Assembly: GCF_001499855.1 (NCBI RefSeq)
Contig: NZ_LQIK01000001.1
Coordinates: forward strand, 310,001-374,000
From: Mycobacterium sp. GA-0227b
GTDB lineage: Bacteria > Actinomycetota > Actinomycetes > Mycobacteriales > Mycobacteriaceae
Length of the DNA stretch: 64,000 nucleotides
Direction: 5' to 3'
The notes beneath the pieces are model-generated. The model did not search any database. It was not told the DNA's origin and saw only the letters and a program-made list of their open reading frames with translations. Made by a program: the position numbers and the translations under genes. Shown here one piece after another: positions 17,644 to 24,134 of the stretch (the stretch's first letter is position 1; every line of letters begins with the position of its first letter).

Positions 17644-18271
17644 TGACGATCGTGCCTTCCTTGACGGTGAGGACGCCGCCGACGGGCAACGAACCCTTCG
17701 AGTTCGGCCCGGCAGCCCTGCTGTAGGTGATTGTGAAGAGGACGTTCTCGCCGGTGGGTGGGTTGTCGAAGGCCAATTCCACGAGGCTCTCGAAGCTCAG
17801 CTCGCGGTGCTCGACGCGCTTGGGCCGTGTGTTGACGATGATGGTGACGGGGCGGTGCCGCTCGGGCGCTGAGAAGAATCGCTCGCCGCCGGTGATCTCG
17901 AGCATCTCGCCGTGGGCAAGGCGACGGTCGTTGGCGTCGGGAATGTCGCGCCAGATGGCGTCGTCGCCGCTAATCGGCGGCGTGGGCAGGTGGCGCAGCT
18001 GCTGTTCGGAGATCGCGCCGGCGGGGACGGTGTACGGCTGGGTGTTGAGATAGATGGTCACCGGCATCGAGGTGTAGAACCGCATTTCTTCGCTGATCGT
18101 GATTACCACGTCGGCGGCGATGGCCGGATCTGCAGCGTCTTCGATGTCCCAGAACAGGTCCTGAGCCGGCGGGGTTACGAGAGCACGGATCTGGGCGCCG
18201 GTGTACCGGCCGGGGGCCAGGGCGTGGGGCGATCCGTCGAGGTAGACGGTCAGTTTCCTGGGTGCGTTCAC
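17618..18271 (-). CDS. Multi-ubiquitin domain protein, three ubiquitin-like repeats
   Basis: 217 residues forming three successive beta-grasp units: about 5-70 (KLTVYLDGSPHALAPGRYT), 71-143 (PVTIYLNTQPYTVPAGAIS) and 144-217 (VTIIVNTRPKRVEHRELSF, ending QHSDKS). Each starts with a similar strand-turn-strand pattern, and the third keeps the typical GTIVSVQHSDKS end rather than Gly-Gly. This matches the bacterial multiubiquitin family found beside E1-like genes. Start GTG 18271 has GGAAGG six bases upstream; the longer frame to 18328 has no matching residues. First gene of the three-gene operon. Likely the modifier or a pre-assembled poly-modifier; its target is unknown. Confidence 0.83.
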   Translation of the reverse strand: MNAPRKLTVYLDGSPHALAPGRYTGAQIRALVTPPAQDLFWDIEDAADPAIAADVVITISEEMRFYTSMPVTIYLNTQPYTVPAGAISEQQLRHLPTPPISGDDAIWRDIPDANDRRLAHGEMLEITGGERFFSAPERHRPVTIIVNTRPKRVEHRELSFESLVELAFDNPPTGENVLFTITYSRAAGPNSKGSLPVGGVLTVKEGTIVSVQHSDKS

Positions 18272-18357
18272 GGTGATCCTTCCTATTGGGCTCGCGATGC
18301 GCGCCACGTCGACGATGCAGCTATGCACCGAGGTAGTCTTGGTGCATCTGGTAATCG

Positions 18358-18386
18358 ATCATACAGAAAGTATCCATTACCTGAAA
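18358..18386 (-). promoter_or_regulatory. Candidate promoter of the ubiquitin-like operon
   Basis: On the minus strand TATGAT (18363-18358) makes a good -10 box, with TTTCAG (18386-18381) 17 bases upstream as a weak -35. The -35 element lies in the middle of the palindrome at 18376-18392, so a repressor bound there would block it. Position only; no expression data. Confidence 0.4.
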
Positions 18387-18392
18387 GGTAAT
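18376..18392. promoter_or_regulatory. Perfect palindrome in the divergent promoter region, probable operator
   Basis: ATTACCT-GAA-AGGTAAT, 7-bp arms around 3 bases, between the minus-strand multi-ubiquitin gene and the plus-strand HigB-like/HTH-ImmA pair. A second inverted repeat, ATGCACC-N11-GGTGCAT, lies at 18323-18347 in the probable 5' leader. The nearest DNA-binding protein is the HTH-ImmA/IrrE product (18758-19906), the obvious candidate to bind here. Confidence 0.55.
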
Positions 18393-18410
18393 AACATTTT
18401 TCTGGCCTGG

Positions 18411-18758
18411 ATGTCACCCGATCTGCGGCGCATCTGCACGTCTGGGGATCTGCTAACCCGGGCATGCCCCGCCTCAGCCGACGCCGTACGGCTTCTGCTG
18501 TCAGTCGTGGGGCACGCCGCCGACCTGCGCTCGGTGAGCCGGCTACGCAGTGTGCACGTCCAGCCCATCGATGTGGCAGTGGGCCGCATCATCGTCGAAC
18601 ACAAGGAGGCAGCGATGCATGCCGTAGTCCTGACCAAGGCCGGGAACGTACTTCGAGGAGACCCGGTTAATTACTGGACAGGGATGTCGACGCAGGCAGC
18701 GCTACGCGTTGACGACGTCCACGCCGCTGGAACCAGTCTGCTGCGACACGCTGGCTGA
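18411..18758 (+). CDS. Small RelE/HigB-like protein upstream of an HTH-ImmA/IrrE gene
   Basis: 115 residues from ATG 18411 (MSPDLRRICTSGDLL). Spacing of the hydrophobic strands and the DLRxIC and HAADLRSVSRLRSVHV segments recalls RelE/HigB-type toxins (which have DL..LC and a later ADL pattern), but the match is weak. The frame is open upstream; GTG 18342 with GAGG eight bases before it is an alternative start that would add an N-terminal beta strand. It ends in TGATG overlap with the next gene, so the two are cotranslated as in toxin-antitoxin pairs. Function therefore tentative. Confidence 0.5.
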   Translation: MSPDLRRICTSGDLLTRACPASADAVRLLLSVVGHAADLRSVSRLRSVHVQPIDVAVGRIIVEHKEAAMHAVVLTKAGNVLRGDPVNYWTGMSTQAALRVDDVHAAGTSLLRHAG

Positions 18759-19906
18759 TGGCAGACTCGCACTCGGATTCCACGCTCCGCTACGTGGCCA
18801 ACCGCCTCGAGGCGGATTGGGCCGTCGCGCCTGGCACGCTGATTCAGGCCGAACTCGACGCGCTCGAGTACTCCCAGGCAGACGTCGCAGCTCGAACCAA
18901 CATCAGCACTAAGCACTTCAATCAGCTGATCAAAGGACACGTGCCTTTGTCTCCTGATATCGCCGTTGCCTTGGAGCGCGTCCTCGACATCCCCGCTGAA
19001 ATGCTGCTTCAGATGGACGCCACCTGGCAGGCCGACAAGGTGCGCCGAACCTCGGCCTCGACGCTGGCAGGAATGCAGCACTGGGTTGCGAAATTTCCGA
19101 GGCAGGCCCTGCAGGAGTATCGCGTCGTCGACTTCTCCGCTCCGGCCTCCGCACGAGTCGAAGCATTGTTGCGGTTCTTCCGGGTTGCCGACGAGAAGTC
19201 GTTCGATCGCATATTTCTTGCGCCGCAGGTCAATTATCGGCGAAGCCAGAAATTTAGTGTCGACCCCTACGCCACGGCGTTATGGCGACGCCTCGCCGAA
19301 GTCCAAGCTGACACGCTGCTCGGCGGCGCAGCAGACTACGACGCCAGTGCGCTGAGGGCCGCCGCGCATCAACTGCCGGCACTGAGTCGACTACCTGTGG
19401 GGGAAGGTTTTCGAGCGGCCCGAGCCATGCTGTTGAGCGCCGGGGTATTGCTGGTCTTTGTTCCTGAGATCGACGAAACGCGCATCTCTGGTGCTACCTG
19501 GTGGCATACGCCATCGCATCCAATCATTGCGCTCACCGGCCGATACAGATTTGTCGACGCCTTTTGGTTCACCCTCGTCCATGAGGTCGCTCACGTGCTC
19601 TTACATCCCAAAAGGGTGACGTTTCTACACTTCGAACGTTCCAAGCGCGTCGATGACGATGCAGACCAACAAGAAACCGCAGCCGACGCATTCGCGTCCG
19701 ACACGTTCTTCAACGACCGGCAGCGATGCGAACTCGCCCTCCTACAAACGAAGGCAGACGCCGAGTCGTTCGCACGAAAAGCAAAGGTGTCCATCGGAGT
19801 TGTCGCAGGACAGTTCGGGCACTACACCGGTAACTGGTCTAGGTTCGGCAAACTTCGAGAATCAGTGGATCTGGCTGCGGCCATACTCGGCCCTTCGGAG
19901 CGTTAA
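18758..19906 (+). CDS. HTH (XRE-type) regulator with ImmA/IrrE metallopeptidase domain
   Basis: 382 residues. Residues about 22-80 form a helix-turn-helix (EYSQADVAARTNISTKHFNQ). The C-terminal half is an ImmA/IrrE-type domain with zinc motif HEVAH (LVHEVAHVLLHP, about residue 274) and a following Glu in the QQETAADAFA segment, so the peptidase site looks intact. Such proteins repress nearby genes and are inactivated, or cleave a repressor, on a stress signal (ImmA/ImmR, IrrE/DdrO). It overlaps the HigB-like gene by one base and faces the ubiquitin-like operon across the palindrome; it may regulate both. Confidence 0.85.
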   Translation: MADSHSDSTLRYVANRLEADWAVAPGTLIQAELDALEYSQADVAARTNISTKHFNQLIKGHVPLSPDIAVALERVLDIPAEMLLQMDATWQADKVRRTSASTLAGMQHWVAKFPRQALQEYRVVDFSAPASARVEALLRFFRVADEKSFDRIFLAPQVNYRRSQKFSVDPYATALWRRLAEVQADTLLGGAADYDASALRAAAHQLPALSRLPVGEGFRAARAMLLSAGVLLVFVPEIDETRISGATWWHTPSHPIIALTGRYRFVDAFWFTLVHEVAHVLLHPKRVTFLHFERSKRVDDDADQQETAADAFASDTFFNDRQRCELALLQTKADAESFARKAKVSIGVVAGQFGHYTGNWSRFGKLRESVDLAAAILGPSER

Positions 19907-20005
19907 GAAACTCAACATTCGCGCCAGATGGCGTTAGGCCGTTGCCACCCGTCACGCCGAGAGTGACGAAGAAAGCTGCGCCCGGACCGTGTAACTCGAA
20001 ACGAG

Positions 20006-20845
20006 TCAGCGGTTATCGTGGTCTCGCTTGTGCGCAGAGAGCAGGGAGGTGACGGCCTCGACGGCATCCGGGCCGATCTCATTCAACGCGTCGCCGACGA
20101 CCAGCCATTGCTGTGCGCCATCTTGGTCGACATACCGAAAGACCTGTTCGAACGCAAAGACCGGCTTCAGCGTCACCTCTGTTTTCCCTGGCTGGGTGGG
20201 TCTGGCGAACTCGACCCGGGCCAGGACCGATCCCTTGCAGACGACACCTTGGTTGACCGTGGAGACCACGCCGCCGGGTGGCTCCGGATCAACAGTGACA
20301 CCGCCCAGGTCGACCTGGGTGTTGGCCACGATGTTGAGCAGCTGGTGCTTGTCGGTGTTCGACAGGAACTGCAGGATGTGCAGCGGATGCAGCGTGCCGG
20401 TACCCACGGCGTTGAACGGCTGACTGCTCTTGAACACCTCGAACACCTCCGGCCCGTACCAGTCACGGCGAGCCTTCGCCCACTTCGCGTAGCTCTGCTC
20501 GGTCGAGCGCAGCCCGAACGCCACCTCGGTCGGTCTCTTCTCCTGAATGTGCGCCGGGGTGATCGCCCACACGGCGTGATCCAGCGCAGCGCGCAGGTTG
20601 TGAATGAAATCCCCCAGGAGCAGCGCTGCCTCGGTGTAGTCGAGATCTGAGTCCAGCACCCACTCCGCCCAGGCCGTGCGCGAGCTGTACTCACTGCTGT
20701 TGTCGCGCCGGAGGTAATGCCGCTCGATCGCCTGCTGCTCGGCCAGCACATCGCGCAGCCGGTCGCGGATCGCGAAACCATGCGTGAGCTTGTGGAACGC
20801 CGACTGTCCCAGCAATTCCGTGTCGACGCCGTTCTCCGCGGTCAT
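20006..20845 (-). CDS. Hypothetical protein with HEPN-like RAALDH motif
   Basis: 279 residues, not assigned to a named family. Residues 20-100 are alpha-helical in pattern and include DFIHNLRAALDHAVW, where R-x4-H matches the catalytic spacing of HEPN ribonucleases, although the usual polar residue after Arg is Ala here. A second conserved-looking block is LHILQFLSNTDKHQLLNI. The rest is beta-rich. Its start overlaps the stop of the preceding HicB-like gene (ATGA), making it the fourth gene of the DUF1778/GNAT operon. Could be a toxin-type RNase or an unrelated structural protein. Confidence 0.75.
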   Translation of the reverse strand: MTAENGVDTELLGQSAFHKLTHGFAIRDRLRDVLAEQQAIERHYLRRDNSSEYSSRTAWAEWVLDSDLDYTEAALLLGDFIHNLRAALDHAVWAITPAHIQEKRPTEVAFGLRSTEQSYAKWAKARRDWYGPEVFEVFKSSQPFNAVGTGTLHPLHILQFLSNTDKHQLLNIVANTQVDLGGVTVDPEPPGGVVSTVNQGVVCKGSVLARVEFARPTQPGKTEVTLKPVFAFEQVFRYVDQDGAQQWLVVGDALNEIGPDAVEAVTSLLSAHKRDHDNR

Positions 20846-21474
20846 CGGAGTCCCCGACCGCCGGTGTCGGGGTCATCGGCCGCGATCTGCTCGACGACCT
20901 TGATGATGCCGCGCAGCGCCTCGTCCTCGGTGGGTGCCAGCCAGGACAGCGCGGGGAACTCGGCGACCCGGCCCACGAACTCGTTGTCCGCCGGCGACCA
21001 CTCGACCCGGTAGGCGAAATCCGAGCTGGCGGTGGCCTCGGCGGTCCGCGTGTGGCGCAGATGGTTGCGGATGGTGGTGACGATGAACGCCGCCCGCTCC
21101 CGGGGGCTCTGCCCATATCCGGGGGCGGTGATTGTGCCGGTGGCGATGAGGTGTCCCCTGGTGATGCCGGGCTGCTGCTCGTGCAGGTCCAGTTCGATGT
21201 CCCAATCCCCGCCCCGTTCGCGGAAGTAGAAGCTGTGCCCGTCGACCTGGCCTTCCCACTGCTCGGGCACCTGCCCGCCGTGGCGGCCCACGAGGACCCC
21301 TGGCTGATCGGCCAGCCACGCTTGCAGGTCGGCCTCGGCGGCCTGTTGATCGGCCTGAAGCTGCTGGCCCTGCGGTGAATGCCAGAACTCCTCCATGTGG
21401 TCGAGAAATCCCTGGAAGGTCGCTGCTGATCGCCACCGCCGGTCCTCGGGTGCGTTCTCCATGTCGTCGGGCAT
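20842..21474 (-). CDS. Protein with C-terminal HicB-like antitoxin domain
   Basis: 210 residues. The first 130 residues are unassigned (QGFLDHMEEFWHSPQGQQLQ, then a beta-rich part with GHSFYFRERGGDWDIELDL). The C-terminal 60 residues (YRVEWSPADNEFVGRVAEFP, then TEDEALRGIIKVVEQ) match the HicB half-RNase H pattern, in which a strand-turn-strand is followed by PxLxxxAxTxxEAL. HicB normally neutralises a HicA RNase; no HicA is visible. Start ATG 21474 lies 7 bp after the GNAT stop; ATG 21462 is an alternative. Likely cotranscribed with the GNAT pair. Confidence 0.7.
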   Translation of the reverse strand: MPDDMENAPEDRRWRSAATFQGFLDHMEEFWHSPQGQQLQADQQAAEADLQAWLADQPGVLVGRHGGQVPEQWEGQVDGHSFYFRERGGDWDIELDLHEQQPGITRGHLIATGTITAPGYGQSPRERAAFIVTTIRNHLRHTRTAEATASSDFAYRVEWSPADNEFVGRVAEFPALSWLAPTEDEALRGIIKVVEQIAADDPDTGGRGLR

Positions 21475-21481
21475 CAGCCAG

Positions 21482-21991
21482 TCACTTCTGCGGCGGGTCG
21501 AGCAGGGCGCGGGCGTCTTTGATCAACAGCAGCAGGTGCAGCGGGTCGGTCGGTGAGGGCTCGAAATCGAAGTGCGCGTAGAACGCTCGCGCCTGCTCGT
21601 CCAGCGCGTGTACCAGCAGTGCCCGCACGCCGATGATCTCCGCGGCGGCCACCGCGCGGGTGATCGCGTCGCGCAGCAGTGCAGCGCCCAGACCCTGGCC
21701 TTGTTCTTTGCGGTCGATCGCCAGCCGTGACAACAGGATCACCGGCACCGGGTCGGGCATGTTGCGTCGCACCCGCCCGGGTGTGCCGGCGCGCTCCACC
21801 GCCGCCGAGGCCAGCGCGTAGAACCCGACGACACGTCCGTCCCGGCACGTCACGAAGCACCGGGAGGCACCCTCGACGTGGTTGGCCAGGGCGCGTCCCC
21901 GCAGGTACTCATCCAGGCTGGCCTCGCCGCTGTCGAAGTCGGCGACCACATCGTGCTCGCTAATCGGCCGGGGCGCGCTGTAGCCGCTCAC
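21482..21991 (-). CDS. GNAT-family acetyltransferase toxin, TacT/AtaT-like
   Basis: 169 residues. The acetyl-CoA binding motif is RLAIDRKEQGQGLGAALL (motif A, R/Q-x-x-G-x-G/A), followed by ALLVHALDEQARAFYAHFDF; the N-terminus has DSGEASLDEYLRGRA, typical of TacT-like toxins that acetylate aminoacyl-tRNA and block translation. The GTG start (21991) overlaps the DUF1778 antitoxin stop as GTGA, the standard antitoxin-first arrangement. Catalytic Tyr near the C-terminus (FYAHFDF) is present. Confidence 0.88.
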   Translation of the reverse strand: MSGYSAPRPISEHDVVADFDSGEASLDEYLRGRALANHVEGASRCFVTCRDGRVVGFYALASAAVERAGTPGRVRRNMPDPVPVILLSRLAIDRKEQGQGLGAALLRDAITRAVAAAEIIGVRALLVHALDEQARAFYAHFDFEPSPTDPLHLLLLIKDARALLDPPQK

Positions 21992-22257
21992 TCGTCGAAG
22001 ATCGAGGGCTCCGTGAACAGCTTCTCCAGCCGCGGCTTCTGCGACACCGGGCGGTCCAGTACCGCCACGAACTCCGACCAGGCTGACGCATCGAGCATGA
22101 ACAGCCGCCGATCGGCGAGCACCTCGCGGGCATGAGCCAGAGTCGCAGTAACCGTGAAGTTGGTCAGATCGGTCCCCTCCACCTCGGCGGCACGACGAAT
22201 CAGCGCGTCCTGCTCAGCAGTCAAGCGCACCGCGAACCGCTCCGTCTTCGTAGCCAT
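21988..22257 (-). CDS. DUF1778 ribbon-helix-helix antitoxin, TacA-like
   Basis: 89 residues. The N-terminal RHH motif (ERFAVRLTAEQDALIRRAAE) binds DNA as a dimer, and the C-terminal tail (ASAWSEFVAVLDRP and after) matches the toxin-wrapping segment of TacA/AtaR antitoxins. Start ATG 22257 lies 7 bp from a perfect 25-bp palindrome that is the likely operator for autoregulation; longer upstream frames read through that palindrome and are rejected. Confidence 0.9.
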   Translation of the reverse strand: MATKTERFAVRLTAEQDALIRRAAEVEGTDLTNFTVTATLAHAREVLADRRLFMLDASAWSEFVAVLDRPVSQKPRLEKLFTEPSIFDE

Positions 22258-22264
22258 GCCAATC

Positions 22265-22289
22265 ATTGTGTGCCTATCAGGCACACAAT
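22265..22289. promoter_or_regulatory. Perfect palindrome upstream of the DUF1778/GNAT pair, probable operator
   Basis: ATTGTGTGCC-TATCA-GGCACACAAT: two perfect 10-bp arms with a 5-bp spacer, 7 bp before the antitoxin start codon. RHH antitoxin-toxin complexes of this family repress their own promoter at such sites; the link to this antitoxin is inferred from position. Confidence 0.75.
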
Positions 22290-22443
22290 GCAACGGGGTT
22301 TTGATCATGCCCCTGACCAGCATTGATGCACTTCGTACCTGTAAGACATGCTCTGACTCACAGGAAGTTATGCCGGGGCCAGTCGGGTCGCGGTGGGACG
22401 GCCACGGCTGTCTCGTCGCTTTCAACCCCTGTGAGGGGGAGGC

Positions 22444-22644
22444 ATGTCTTCTCATCTACTGACCGCGCTCAAGCATCTGCTGATCACGGTAGTCGTCATC
22501 GTCGCGTCCTGGCTGGCGGTGTGCATCGTCGCGATGTTCACCGGCCACACCGATGTCCTGCCCGCCATCGGTGCGGTGCTGGTCGACCTGATCGAAGCGC
22601 TCGTCACAAGCCCTATGCACGACCTGGCCACTATGGCGTCCTAG
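22444..22644 (+). CDS. Small membrane protein
   Basis: 66 residues with one strong hydrophobic helix (LLITVVVIVASWLAVCIVAMF, about residues 11-32) and a second moderately hydrophobic stretch (VLPAIGAVLVDLIEAL). Start ATG 22444 has a good ribosome site, GAGGGGGAGG, a few bases upstream. No family recognised. It ends tail-to-tail with a short minus-strand ORF, overlapping by 4 bases. Confidence 0.55.
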   Translation: MSSHLLTALKHLLITVVVIVASWLAVCIVAMFTGHTDVLPAIGAVLVDLIEALVTSPMHDLATMAS

Positions 22645-22790
22645 TCGTGGACGGGGACGTCCTCGATGCCCTTGACCGTCATCGTGCGCCCGGGGCGGCC
22701 AACCCAGTCCCACTGCACCTGCACGGTGATCTGACCGCGCTTGCCGGCGTGGAAAAGGTCGCCGATCACCGTGATCCCGGGCGGCGGCAT
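22641..22790 (-). CDS. Hypothetical 49-residue protein, possibly a remnant
   Basis: ATG 22790 to TAG 22641. The sequence (GITVIGDLFHAGKRGQ, then QVQWDWVGRPGRTMTV) looks like real beta-rich protein rather than antisense noise, but no ribosome site stands out and no family is recognised. The frame runs on to 22958 upstream with Arg/Pro/Ser-rich sequence that looks non-coding. It may be the tail of a larger lost gene. Confidence 0.35.
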   Translation of the reverse strand: MPPPGITVIGDLFHAGKRGQITVQVQWDWVGRPGRTMTVKGIEDVPVHD

Positions 22791-22947
22791 TCTCACTGAT
22801 CCCGGCGCGCCGCGGCCGGCTTGAGACCAGCACGGCCCATAGCCGCCCGGCGGTGGGCGCGGCCTGGTCGACCCCTTGTGGTGTGGTGCCGAGGCGCTCC
22901 TCGCCCGTCTCGCATACCTGTCACCGCTGCAGGCGAGACTGGCGCGC

Positions 22948-23232
22948 ATGACGGACACCGAACGACAGTGGCGGCATATCTGCGAAGTGTGCGGGGTTGA
23001 GGAGATCCTGACTCCGAGCGATGCGTTTGATCTCGGATGGGACTACCCACCGCGCATGGGCAAGTTCGGCGTCGTCAGCCCCCGATGTTGTCCTCGCTGT
23101 CCCAACGTGAGAACGGTGTGGTGGGCTCTCGTGATCGATGGCTATACCGAGGACATGCTGACCGTAGTGCAGCAGGAGACTGTAAGACGGATCGCCGGCG
23201 AACCGGACTCCGTTGCCGTGGTTGATGATTGA
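22948..23232 (+). CDS. Hypothetical small Cys-rich protein
   Basis: 94 residues from ATG 22948. CEVCGVEE near the N-terminus and CCPRCPN in the middle form two CxxC pairs, suggesting a zinc-ribbon fold; the C-terminal 40 residues are a basic/acidic helix-strand mix. No family name known to me. The upstream open frame from 22876 is not supported by a ribosome site. Confidence 0.55.
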   Translation: MTDTERQWRHICEVCGVEEILTPSDAFDLGWDYPPRMGKFGVVSPRCCPRCPNVRTVWWALVIDGYTEDMLTVVQQETVRRIAGEPDSVAVVDD

Positions 23233-23469
23233 GCGGAACCATCGGATTTGGCGACGAGCGAAGCTGCATCTCCCGTGTCCCGTCCTGGCTCTCGCCGCTG
23301 TCGATGCGTCAGCGCCGGCGACACGCGCGCAGAATGCTGTTTGCGAAGAGTTCTCCGAAGCTGTGGCTGGATGTTTTGATCTGCATTGTCGAGTCCCGTG
23401 CGCAGGAGCTAACGGCGGTCGCGAGTCCGATCAACCCTAAGGCATTGTTTCCTCTCAGGAGGTCGAAAT

Positions 23470-23529
23470 ATGTTCTTCAGCAACGAGTATGCGCACAGAG
23501 CGCGCACATCGAGTGGAACCATGATCTGA
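23470..23529 (+). CDS. Candidate 19-residue peptide with strong ribosome site
   Basis: AGGAGGT (23457-23463), then six bases, then ATG 23470 and 19 sense codons (MFFSNEYAHRARTSSGTMI) to TGA. The Shine-Dalgarno match is among the best in the window, but the ORF is too short to judge coding. Could be a leader peptide, or the start of a gene truncated by island rearrangement. Confidence 0.3.
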   Translation: MFFSNEYAHRARTSSGTMI

Positions 23530-23567
23530 ACAGGGACCATCTTCGCCGCCGAGGCGCCTAGCCTTCG

Positions 23568-23591
23568 AAGTTCACCACATACGGTGAACTT
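23568..23591. promoter_or_regulatory. Perfect inverted repeat, possible operator
   Basis: AAGTTCACC-ACATAC-GGTGAACTT: 9-bp perfect arms with a 6-bp spacer, 110-135 bp upstream of the small gene at 23704. No T tract follows, so a protein-binding site is more likely than a terminator. Confidence 0.45.
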
Positions 23592-23703
23592 TGACACCAA
23601 CTACTGCGAGAAGCCCCCAACGGCAACGTATTCAGCGTGATGGGTCGGTTAATCTACGGCCGGGAATCTCTCGACAAATCTCCGGGACTCGATGGGAGCT
23701 GCG

Positions 23704-23943
23704 ATGGCCAGGCCACGGAACGGGCGCCTTTCACGGGTGCGAGTCGAGTTCAGCTTGCCACCGGCAATCGCTGAAGCCGTCTACACGTATGCGGATTCCG
23801 CCGACATTACGTTGTCGCAGGCTGGCGGTGAACTCCTGAAACTGGCGCTGAGCCAGCACGGAATCGATCGCCATGAGTCTATCGAGAATCCACTGAATCC
23901 CGTTGCACACGCGCCGAGTTCGGGAGGTGCACCGAACACCTAG
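23704..23943 (+). CDS. Small protein, possible ribbon-helix-helix DNA-binding protein
   Basis: 79 residues. The N-terminal part (SRVRVEFSLPPAIAEAVYTY, then ADITLSQAGGELLKLAL) has the strand-helix-helix pattern of RHH proteins such as small plasmid or transposon repressors. ATG 23704 has GGGAG five to nine bases upstream; an in-frame ATG at 23692 is possible. It lies between a palindrome upstream and the recombinase-like/transposase-like pair downstream, so it may regulate that unit. Assignment tentative. Confidence 0.5.
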   Translation: MARPRNGRLSRVRVEFSLPPAIAEAVYTYADSADITLSQAGGELLKLALSQHGIDRHESIENPLNPVAHAPSSGGAPNT

Positions 23944-23994
23944 CTGACTGCGGTAACGGCACTCCCCGCGGCATATGCCGCCCAGAAATGCCGA

Positions 23995-24016
23995 AAGCCG
24001 GGCGCCAACCCGGCTT
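23995..24016 (+). terminator. Stem-loop between the RHH-like gene and the mobile unit
   Basis: AAGCCGGG-CGCCAA-CCCGGCTT, a perfect 8-bp stem with a 6-nt loop, 52 bp after the small gene. No T run follows; it may still end transcription or act in the leader of the next operon. Confidence 0.4.
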
Positions 24017-24065
24017 CCAGACGAACAAAGAGTTGCGACGCTCTTCTAAACCTCCAAGGAGGACT

Positions 24066-24134
24066 GTGTTCATTTCAGCGTGCCTACGCACGATTGTCAA
24101 CCAACCACGCCGCGTGATCGGTGGTGGTTGCTGA
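24066..24134 (+). CDS. Short upstream ORF coupled to the recombinase-like gene
   Basis: GTG 24066 follows AAGGAGG (24056-24062) by three bases and opens a 22-codon frame (VFISACLRTIVNQPRRVIGG-) whose TGA (24132-24134) overlaps the ATG of the next gene as TGATG. That layout implies ribosomes terminate and restart there. No other ribosome site is visible for ATG 24134. Confidence 0.45.
   Translation: MFISACLRTIVNQPRRVIGGGC

Larger units (their letters stand above)
23233..23703. other. 470-bp stretch without a convincing gene
   Basis: Contains a 19-codon ORF with a strong Shine-Dalgarno sequence (23470-23529) and a 24-bp palindrome (23568-23591), described separately. A 110-codon frame (23229-23561) is open but its Arg/Ser-rich translation resembles no family. 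Confidence 0.5.

Noticed and set aside
23229..23561. 110-codon ORF after the Cys-rich gene
   Set aside because: Arg/Ser/Leu-rich translation without structure, and the start has no ribosome site.
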